Below, one piece after another: positions 58,017-64,000 of a stretch of DNA of 64,000 nucleotides. A program made the position numbers and the translations under genes. The notes below the pieces were generated by a model, which ran no database searches, was not told the DNA's origin, and was given only the letters and a program-made list of their open reading frames with translations. The stretch is from contig CAZYMF010000005.1 in assembly GCA_964648215.1 (NCBI GenBank), forward strand, positions 8,303 through 72,302, in the 5' to 3' direction. The stretch comes from CAZYMF01 sp964648215. Lineage in GTDB: Bacteria; Desulfobacterota; Binatia; HRBIN30; JACQVA1. Position 1 is the stretch's first letter. Each line of letters starts with the position of its first letter.

Positions 58017-59726
58017 ATGAAGCGTCGCTTTCGCTGGATTCTCTTGCTGCTCCTGGTGGCGGTCGTCGTCCTCGTAGCCCGCGCCTGGCTGAGCGGCCCG
58101 CGCGTACCCGAGAACAGCTACCTGCTCGTCGATGTGGGGGGCGACTATACCGAGGCGCCGCCGACGGGTCTGATCGGGAGGATCCTCGCCGCGCGCCAGC
58201 ATACGCTGCTCGATTTTCTGCGGCTGCTGAAGAGCGCCGCCCAGGACGACCGGATCAAGGGACTGGTCGTCCGTGTCACCAACGTCAACGCCGGCTGGGC
58301 CAAGGCGCAGGACATCCGGCACGCCTTGGTTCAGTTCAAGGCCAGCGGCAAGCCCGTCATCGCCTACCTGCAGCAGGAGGTCGCCTCGGGCAACCGCGAG
58401 TACTACATCGCCAGCGCCGCCGACAAGGTGTACCTGCCTCCCGACGGAACGGCGCCGTTGACCGGGCTCATGTCGCAATTCTACTTCCTCGGCGGCGTCT
58501 GGGACAAGCTCGACATCCACCTCGACGTCGAGAAGATCCGCGAGTACAAGACGGCGGGCGACATGCTGGTGAACAAGTCGATGACCGCCGCCCACCGCGA
58601 GATGGCGAACTCGCTTCTCGACAGCATCAACGGCCAGCTGGTCGGCCAGGTGGCCGAGGCACGCGGAATGACGACCGCGGGTGTGCAGGCGGCGATCGAC
58701 CGCTGCCCGATCGATCCGACGGAGTTCTCCGCCGCGGGCCTGAGCGACGGCGTCAAGTTCCTCGACGAGATTCGTGAGGAGTTGGTCGGACCGAAGGGCA
58801 AGTTCCTCAAGGCGGACGACTACCAGGCCGCCGTCGACTCGGGTTTCGACTTCGGCGAGCGGCCCGAGCTGGCGGTCATCTACGCCGTCGGACCGATTCA
58901 GAGCGGCGAGGCGGGCAGCGGCGTAAGCGGGCAGAGCGTCGGCTCCGAGACGCTGGTCGAGGCGTTTCGCAAGGCCGCCGACGATGACGACGCCCGCGCC
59001 ATCGTCTTTCGCATCGACAGCCCGGGGGGATCGGCGCTGGCCTCCGACCTGATCTGGCGCGCCACGCAGCAGGCGCGGCGCAAGAAGCCGGTCATCGTGT
59101 CGATGTCGGACGTGGCCGCCTCGGGTGGCTACTACATCGCCGCCGGCGGCTCGAAGATCGTCGCCGAGCCGGGCACCCTCACCGGCTCGATCGGCGTGGT
59201 GGTCGTCAAGCCGAACATCGCCGGCCTGCTCGGCAAGCTCGGCGTCACCAGCGAAACGCTGACGCGCGGAAAGTACGCGCGCCTGGAGGACATGACCAGC
59301 AGCCTGACACCGGACGAACGAAGCAAGGTCGTGAAGGCGATGGACCATGTCTACGACCTCTTCCTGCAGCGCGTGGCCCAGGGCCGCAACCTGACGACGG
59401 AACGGGTGAACGAGATCGGTCGCGGGCGGGTGTGGACGGGGGAGCAGGCCAAGGAGAACGGCCTGGTCGACGAGCTCGGCGGCTTCATGCACGCCATCGA
59501 AGTGGCCAAGGACGCCGCGGGCATTCCCACCGGGCAGAAGGTGCGGCTGGTTTTCTATCCCCAGCGCAAAGGCTTGTTGGCGCGCCTGAGCGGCTATCTC
59601 GAGGCGCGCTCGGGGGTCGCCGTGCCGTTTGCCTGGAAGCAGGCCGCCAGTACCGTGGCGCTGCCCTTCTCCTTCCCCGACGGCGCCGTGCTCGCGCTCA
59701 TGGGCGAGCGCATCGAGATCCGCTGA
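58017..59726 (+). CDS. sppA: Signal peptide peptidase SppA, 67-kDa type
   Basis: Membrane-bound serine protease that degrades cleaved signal peptides. 569 residues with one N-terminal membrane anchor ([19 protein letters not shown]). Both S49 domains are present. The catalytic Lys lies in REYKTAGDM (first domain) and the nucleophile Ser in [15 protein letters not shown] (second domain), the arrangement of the long SppA form. A GTG at 58011 also lies in frame. Downstream is the convergent quinone oxidoreductase gene. Confidence 0.93.
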   Translation: MKRRFRWILLLLLVAVVVLVARAWLSGPRVPENSYLLVDVGGDYTEAPPTGLIGRILAARQHTLLDFLRLLKSAAQDDRIKGLVVRVTNVNAGWAKAQDIRHALVQFKASGKPVIAYLQQEVASGNREYYIASAADKVYLPPDGTAPLTGLMSQFYFLGGVWDKLDIHLDVEKIREYKTAGDMLVNKSMTAAHREMANSLLDSINGQLVGQVAEARGMTTAGVQAAIDRCPIDPTEFSAAGLSDGVKFLDEIREELVGPKGKFLKADDYQAAVDSGFDFGERPELAVIYAVGPIQSGEAGSGVSGQSVGSETLVEAFRKAADDDDARAIVFRIDSPGGSALASDLIWRATQQARRKKPVIVSMSDVAASGGYYIAAGGSKIVAEPGTLTGSIGVVVVKPNIAGLLGKLGVTSETLTRGKYARLEDMTSSLTPDERSKVVKAMDHVYDLFLQRVAQGRNLTTERVNEIGRGRVWTGEQAKENGLVDELGGFMHAIEVAKDAAGIPTGQKVRLVFYPQRKGLLARLSGYLEARSGVAVPFAWKQAASTVALPFSFPDGAVLALMGERIEIR

Positions 59727-59772
59727 TTCCCGAGTCGACGGTGTGACCGTCCCCGGAATTCGAGACTCGGGC

Positions 59773-60747
59773 TCAGGGCAACAGCAGCACCTTGCCCGTG
59801 CTCTTGCGCGAGGCAATCTCATCGAGGGCGACGGCCGCCTCGGCGAGAGGACGCGCGGAGGAGATCACCGGCCGGACGTGGCCGCGCTCGTACATGGCGA
59901 ACAGCGCCGCCATCGCCTCGGGGATGCGCTCGGGCTTGTGCTGCCGATAGGCGCCCCAGTGCAGGCCGACCACGGCGAAGTTCTTCAGCAAAATGCGGTT
60001 GGCCTGGATCGTCGGGATGCGGCCGGAGGCGAAGCCGATCACCAGCAGGCGGCCTTCGAAGGCGATGCACTTGGTGGACAGGTCGAAGATCTCGCCGCCG
60101 ACGGGATCGTAGATCACGTCCGCACCGCGGCCGCCGGTCGCTTCCTTGACGCGGTCGACCCAGTCGGCGTTGCTGTAGTCGAAACCCGCTTCCGCTCCGT
60201 TCTGCTTGGCGACCTCCAGCTTGGCCGGCGAGCCGGCAGTGGCCAGCACCCGGGCGCCCAGGGCGCGACCGATCTGCACGGCGGCCAGACCGACGCCGCC
60301 GGCAGCCGCGTGCACGAGCAGGGTCTCGCCCGCCTGCAGGTTGGCGCGGTAGACGAGGCCGAAGTAAGAGGTCTGGTAGACGACGCCGAAGGCGGCGCCG
60401 TGCTCGAAGGACATGGAGTCGGGCATCTTGACCACCCCGGCCGCGGGAGCGACGGCGACGCTGGCGAAGCCGCCCCAACCGAGCATGGCAAAGACCCGGT
60501 CGCCCGCTTTCACGGAGTCGACGCCGGCGCCGACGGAGCGAACGACGCCGGCAATCTCGCCGCCGGGGGAGAAGGGCAGGGGCGGACGCACCTGGTATTT
60601 TCCCTGCGCGATCAGGATGTCGAAGAAGTTGCAGCCGATGGCGCGCACGTCGATGGCGACCTGGCCCGGGCCGGGCTGCGGATCCGGCAGCTCCATCAGC
60701 TCCATGTCCTTCGGTTCGCACCACTCCTTCACGACCATCGCGCGCAT
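59773..60747 (-). CDS. NADPH:quinone oxidoreductase, zinc-independent MDR family
   Basis: 324 residues from ATG 60747, with GGAGGGAGG upstream. GroES-like N-terminal domain and a Rossmann domain with LLVHAAAGGVGLAAVQIG and GADVIYDPVGGEIFD. No structural zinc Cys cluster, as expected for QOR. The family reduces quinones or enoyl compounds with NADPH. It is a single gene convergent with sppA. Confidence 0.9.
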   Translation of the reverse strand: MRAMVVKEWCEPKDMELMELPDPQPGPGQVAIDVRAIGCNFFDILIAQGKYQVRPPLPFSPGGEIAGVVRSVGAGVDSVKAGDRVFAMLGWGGFASVAVAPAAGVVKMPDSMSFEHGAAFGVVYQTSYFGLVYRANLQAGETLLVHAAAGGVGLAAVQIGRALGARVLATAGSPAKLEVAKQNGAEAGFDYSNADWVDRVKEATGGRGADVIYDPVGGEIFDLSTKCIAFEGRLLVIGFASGRIPTIQANRILLKNFAVVGLHWGAYRQHKPERIPEAMAALFAMYERGHVRPVISSARPLAEAAVALDEIASRKSTGKVLLLP

Positions 60748-60838
60748 CGTCTCGTCCTCCCTCCGATCTGGGCTTGACCTCCCGGTTCTAGGGAGGCGTC
60801 GCGGGCAACGCAAGCCGTGGCTGCGGCCCCATGGTCGT

Positions 60839-60867
60839 TTGCCCGGAGCTCGGGCTGGCGCTATAGC
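60839..60867 (+). promoter_or_regulatory. Promoter of the LolA-fold protein gene
   Basis: TTGCCC (60839-60844), 17 bases, TATAGC (60862-60867). A start at about 60874 would put the ATG at 60875 on the very 5' end; an ATG with a ribosome binding site lies 27 bases further at 60902. Confidence 0.4.
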
Positions 60868-60901
60868 GTCGCGCATGATCGGGGGACACTGGAGAGCTAC
60901 G

Positions 60902-61690
60902 ATGGGGAGCGCGGCGGGCGTGCGGCTCATTCGTTTGGGTGTCGCCGCCGCCGCCATCGCTTTGTTGCCGGTGCTGTTGCCGCATCCGGCGGCGGCGCAG
61001 TCTGACGACGCGCGCGATCTGGTCAAGCGGACGATCGCGGCGCTGCCGCATGTATCGTTCGTCGCCAAGCTGAAGCTGACCGTACCGCACGGCGGCGTGC
61101 GGCAGCTCGATCTGAGCCACAAGGTCGTCGGCGGGGCGCAAGCGAGCTACCTGGAAGTGTCCGCCCCCTCGGACCTCGCGGGGATGCGGTTCCTGTTCCT
61201 CGAGCCCGCCGACGGCCGGCCGGAGCAGTTCATGAAGATCGCCGGCACGCGCAAGATCATTCAGGTCTCCTCCGATCTGCGCAAGCACGCCTTCCTCGGC
61301 TCCGACTTCTACGTCGCCGACCTGATTGCGCCGGAGCTCGACGCATTCACCTACACCTTCGTCGGCGATACCGACGTCAACGGACGGAGCTGCAAGCTGG
61401 TCGAGAGCACGGCCAAGGACCGGGCCAAGGCTCTGTACCCCAAGACGCTGATCGCCATCGATCCCGTCGACCTGCTGGTGATGAAGCGCCTCTTCCTGAC
61501 GGACGAGGGCAAGCTGCTGAAGGTGTGGCGGGTGGAGAAGGTGACCAAGATCGATGGCTATTGGACGCTGCGCGACCAACGCATGAAGACGGTGCCCCAG
61601 GACACGGAGTCGACGCTGGAGATCACCGACATCAAGTACAACGTCACTCTGCCCGACACGTATTTCACGCCGACGTATCTCGGACGCTGA
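60902..61690 (+). CDS. Exported LolA-fold outer-membrane lipoprotein-sorting-like protein
   Basis: 262 residues from ATG 60902 (GGAGAG 5 bases upstream; ATG 60875 adds 9). A signal peptide (LIRLGVAAAAIALLPVLLPH, cleavage after AAA) is followed by a beta-rich half-barrel: RFLFLEPADGRPEQFMKIAG, KHAFLGSDFYVADLI, TFVGDTDVNGRSCKLVE and YWTLRDQRMKT. This is the family often named outer membrane lipoprotein-sorting protein, with a LolA-like fold. It is not LolA itself, and such proteins often serve MmpL/RND-type transporters. None is adjacent here. Confidence 0.82.
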   Translation: MGSAAGVRLIRLGVAAAAIALLPVLLPHPAAAQSDDARDLVKRTIAALPHVSFVAKLKLTVPHGGVRQLDLSHKVVGGAQASYLEVSAPSDLAGMRFLFLEPADGRPEQFMKIAGTRKIIQVSSDLRKHAFLGSDFYVADLIAPELDAFTYTFVGDTDVNGRSCKLVESTAKDRAKALYPKTLIAIDPVDLLVMKRLFLTDEGKLLKVWRVEKVTKIDGYWTLRDQRMKTVPQDTESTLEITDIKYNVTLPDTYFTPTYLGR

Positions 61691-61708
61691 CGTCGACGAC
61701 CGGCACCG

Positions 61709-63775
61709 TCACTCCCACAGCGCACGGAGCCGGGCGCCGACGTCCACGTGTACCGGTGCCGTCGCGTCGTCCACTCCGTCCGGCGGAAGCGATCGCGTGT
61801 GCGTCCGCTGCTCGAAGACATTCAGGATGGCGTCGGGAAGGAAGCGCGTGCGCGGGGCGTAGACGTGGCGGTCGCCGAATCTGGCCTGCTGGGTGACGAA
61901 GAAGCGCAGCGGCTGCAGCAGGTAGAGATGATCGCGGGCCCGGGTCATCGCTACGTACAGGAGGCGACGCTCCTCCTCGATCTCGTCGCCGCTCCCGGTG
62001 GCCATGTCGGACGGAATGCAGCCGTCGACGACGTTCAAGACGTAGACCACGTCCCACTCCTGCCCCTTGGCCGAGTGGATCGTCGACAGGATGAGATAGT
62101 CGTCGTCGCGGCGGGGCGCCCCGGCCTCGGCGCCGGTCGCGCCCGGGGGATCGAGTGTGAGCTCGGCCAGGAAGCGCTCGCGCGTGGGATAGGAGGCGCC
62201 GATCCCCTCGAGCTGCTCGAGATCGCCGGCACGGGCCGTGGCCGCGTCGTACAGGCGCTCGAGCTCGGGGGCATACCAGGCACGCACCAGACCGATCTGC
62301 CCCGGCCAGGGGACGAGGGCCTGGCGGAGCTGTCGCAGCAGGAGGCAGAGGCCCGGCCAGAGATCGACCGCCGCGGCCGGAACGCCGAAGCTGGAGAGCG
62401 CGGCAAAGTCGAAATCGTGCTGCGCGAGGTGGGCGAAGGCTCTGCGGGCGGCGGCCGGGCCCACGTTGGGCAAGAGCTGCAGCACGCGAAAGCCGGCCAG
62501 GGAGTCGTGCGGGTTCTCCGCCCAGCGCAAGATCGCGATCAAATCCTTGACGTGCGCCGCCTCCAGGAAGCGCAGTCCGCCGTACTTGACGAACGGGATG
62601 TCTCTTCGCCGCAGCTCGACCTCGAGGGCGGCCGAGTGCTGCGCGGCGCGCAGCAGCACCGCCTGCCGCCGCAGCGCGATGCCGGCTTCGCGGTGGTCCA
62701 GGATGCGCTCGGCCACGAAGTCGACCTGCGCAGCATCGTCCTCCGCCGTCAGCAACACCGGCTTCTGCTGCGAGTGACGTGCGGAGAAGAGGTTCTTGGT
62801 GAAGCGCTCGCGCGCGAGGGAGATGAGGGCATTGCAGGCCTGCAGGATCGGTGGCGTGGAGCGGTAGTTCTGCTCGAGGGTGACGACGTGCGCCGGTGGG
62901 GTGAAGTGATGGGGGAAATCGAGGATGTTGCGCGCGGTCGCGGCGCGGAACGAGTAGATGGCCTGCGCGTCGTCGCCGACCACCGTCAGTCCCCGGCCGT
63001 CGGGCCTGAGTGCGCGCAGGATCGCCGCCTGCAGGGCGTTGGTGTCCTGGTACTCGTCCACGAGCACGTGATCGAAGCGTCGCCCGATGGCGGCGGCGAG
63101 CCGCGGTTCGAGCATCATCTGGTGCCAGTAGAGCAGCAGATCGTCGTAGTCGACGACGTGGCGCTCCTGCTTGGCGCCGACGTAGGCGCGGAACAACTCG
63201 CGTAGCTCCTCGCTCCAGCGCTCGCAGCGGGGAAACGCGGCGTCGAGCACCTCGTTTACGGGCCGTTGGCTGTTGACCGCGCGCGAGTAGATGGCGAGGC
63301 AGGTCGCCTTCTTCGGGAAGCGGCTCGTCGCGCGGGAGAAGCCGAGCTCGTCGCGCAGCAGGTCGAGGAGGTCTTCGGCGTCGGAGCGGTCGAGGATGGT
63401 GAACGTCGGGACCAGGCCCACGGAGTCCGCGTAGAGGCGGAGCAAGCGGTGGGCAACCGCGTGAAACGTCCCCGCCCAGAGGATCGCCGCCGGGGCGCAG
63501 CCGGCGTGGGCGCAGATCTGCCGGGCCCGGCGCGTCATCTCCTGCGCCGCACGGCGGGTGAAGGTCAGCAGCAGCAGGCGATCGGGGTCGGCGCCGTGCA
63601 GGATGAGGTGGGCGACGCGATGGGCGAGGGTCTTGGTCTTTCCCGAGCCCGCGCCGGCGATGACGAGCAGTGGCGGACTGAGTCCTGTGCCATCGGGCCC
63701 GCCGATACCGTATTCCACCGCCGCCCGCTGTGCATCGTTGAGCTCATCCAGATACGCCCGTCCTGCCTCGTCCAA
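61709..63775 (-). CDS. UvrD/PcrA-type ATP-dependent DNA helicase
   Basis: 688 residues from TTG 63775, with GGAGGAGGTGAG just upstream. Superfamily 1 motifs are in order: LLVIAGAGSGKTKTL (I), LTFTRRAAQEM (Ia), HVLVDEYQDTNALQ (II), VVGDDAQAIYSFRAAT (III), EQNYRSTPPI (IV), ILSTIHSAKGQEWDVV (V) and LLYVAMTRARDHLYL (VI). It likely unwinds DNA in repair or replication restart. It is a little shorter than UvrD/PcrA and lacks a Tudor-like tail, so Rep-like is also possible. Confidence 0.93.
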   Translation of the reverse strand: MDEAGRAYLDELNDAQRAAVEYGIGGPDGTGLSPPLLVIAGAGSGKTKTLAHRVAHLILHGADPDRLLLLTFTRRAAQEMTRRARQICAHAGCAPAAILWAGTFHAVAHRLLRLYADSVGLVPTFTILDRSDAEDLLDLLRDELGFSRATSRFPKKATCLAIYSRAVNSQRPVNEVLDAAFPRCERWSEELRELFRAYVGAKQERHVVDYDDLLLYWHQMMLEPRLAAAIGRRFDHVLVDEYQDTNALQAAILRALRPDGRGLTVVGDDAQAIYSFRAATARNILDFPHHFTPPAHVVTLEQNYRSTPPILQACNALISLARERFTKNLFSARHSQQKPVLLTAEDDAAQVDFVAERILDHREAGIALRRQAVLLRAAQHSAALEVELRRRDIPFVKYGGLRFLEAAHVKDLIAILRWAENPHDSLAGFRVLQLLPNVGPAAARRAFAHLAQHDFDFAALSSFGVPAAAVDLWPGLCLLLRQLRQALVPWPGQIGLVRAWYAPELERLYDAATARAGDLEQLEGIGASYPTRERFLAELTLDPPGATGAEAGAPRRDDDYLILSTIHSAKGQEWDVVYVLNVVDGCIPSDMATGSGDEIEEERRLLYVAMTRARDHLYLLQPLRFFVTQQARFGDRHVYAPRTRFLPDAILNVFEQRTHTRSLPPDGVDDATAPVHVDVGARLRALWE

Positions 63776-63829
63776 CGCTCACCTCCTCCACCGCGTCCCG
63801 TTGCGGGAACTGGCCCACGAAGCGCTGGG

Positions 63830-63858
63830 ATCGTAGGGCGAATGTTCGGCGAAAGCAA
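63830..63858 (-). promoter_or_regulatory. Promoter of the helicase gene
   Basis: On the minus strand, TTGCTT (63858-63853), 17 bases, TACGAT (63835-63830), about 55 bases before the TTG start. Confidence 0.4.
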
Positions 63859-63945
63859 CGCATCGGTTCCAACCCACGCCGGCGCGTCCGTTCACGACCG
63901 ACCGCTGGACGAAGCGCACGTCGTAAGTTATTGCTTCCCCCCTGA

Positions 63946-64000
63946 GCCCCCGTAGCTCAGGTGGATAGAGCACAGGATTCCTAATCCTGGGGCCGTGCGT
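63946..64000 (+). tRNA. tRNA-Arg (anticodon CCU), cut by window end
   Basis: Acceptor GCCCCCG (63946-63952), D arm GCTC...GAGC, anticodon stem CAGGA/TCCTG with loop TTCCTAA (anticodon CCT), then the start of the variable and T arms. The 3' acceptor strand lies beyond the window. Confidence 0.88.

Overview
This is a 64-kb, strongly GC-rich window from the chromosome of a Gram-negative (diderm) bacterium. It carries lipid A synthesis, LPS core assembly, BamA, LolCD, Skp, prolipoprotein processing and SppA genes. The order lysS-lolC-lolD-bamA-skp-fabZ-lpxA-lpxI-(Gfo/Idh)-lpxB-msbA-waaA-lpxK matches what is known from Deltaproteobacteria-type lineages (Geobacter-like order). Secreted Thr/Pro-rich dockerin-like proteins also occur in poorly cultured relatives such as Binatota and Myxococcota. 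The exact phylum is inference. No phage, IS, integrase or CRISPR was seen, so this reads as vertically inherited core genome with small accessory patches.

Layout. 1-4.1 kb: end of an unknown gene, a PKD lipoprotein, a ribbon-helix-helix-like regulator, tRNA-Cys and tRNA-Leu, an L,D-transpeptidase, and an anchored coiled-coil protein. 4.2-20.2 kb: lysS followed by a tightly overlapping envelope operon (lolCD, bamA, skp, fabZ, lpxA, lpxI, Gfo/Idh oxidoreductase, lpxB, msbA, DUF374 acyltransferase, waaA, lpxK, Trm112-like). lpxD is absent from its usual place between skp and fabZ. 20.2-32.6 kb: LPS core and polysaccharide block with two family-9 heptosyltransferases, a Kdo/WaaP-type kinase, five other glycosyltransferases, two methyltransferases, DUF4254, heptose kinase and YicC. 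32.6-41.1 kb: FmdB-like zinc ribbon, Tat-type small subunit plus GMC oxidoreductase, an M16 protease pair, a small protein plus amidase, a DUF3553 protein, and an unknown gene paired with a small zincin. 41.2-45.7 kb: a two-gene NAD-dependent formate dehydrogenase (NuoEF-like fusion plus Mo/W subunit). 45.7-48.4 kb: lgt, a TlpA-like thioredoxin and an M61-like peptidase. 48.4-53.8 kb: an XRE regulator, a phasin-like protein, a 1032-residue Thr/Pro-rich protein with two copies of one module, and two small zinc-ribbon proteins behind a structured leader. 53.8-64 kb: RluA, class V aminotransferase, DUF4838-like protein, SppA, quinone oxidoreductase, LolA-fold protein, UvrD-type helicase and the start of tRNA-Arg(CCU).

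How the genes work together: most of the first half builds and exports lipid A and core oligosaccharide (fabZ, lpxA, lpxI, lpxB, lpxK, waaA, msbA, waaF and the sugar transferases). The Lol, Bam and Skp genes supply the outer-membrane lipoprotein and protein routes. The second half is a mosaic of short operons for proteolysis, redox metabolism and tRNA/rRNA modification.

Limits: functions come from motifs read by eye. Promoters and hairpins were found by inspection and not scored. No single convincing new defence or mobile system is present. The best leads are the dumbbell-shaped Thr/Pro protein, the zinc-ribbon pair with its leader, the zincin operon with direct repeats over its promoter, a recurring promoter layout that implies leaderless mRNAs, and the unusual lipid A gene set.
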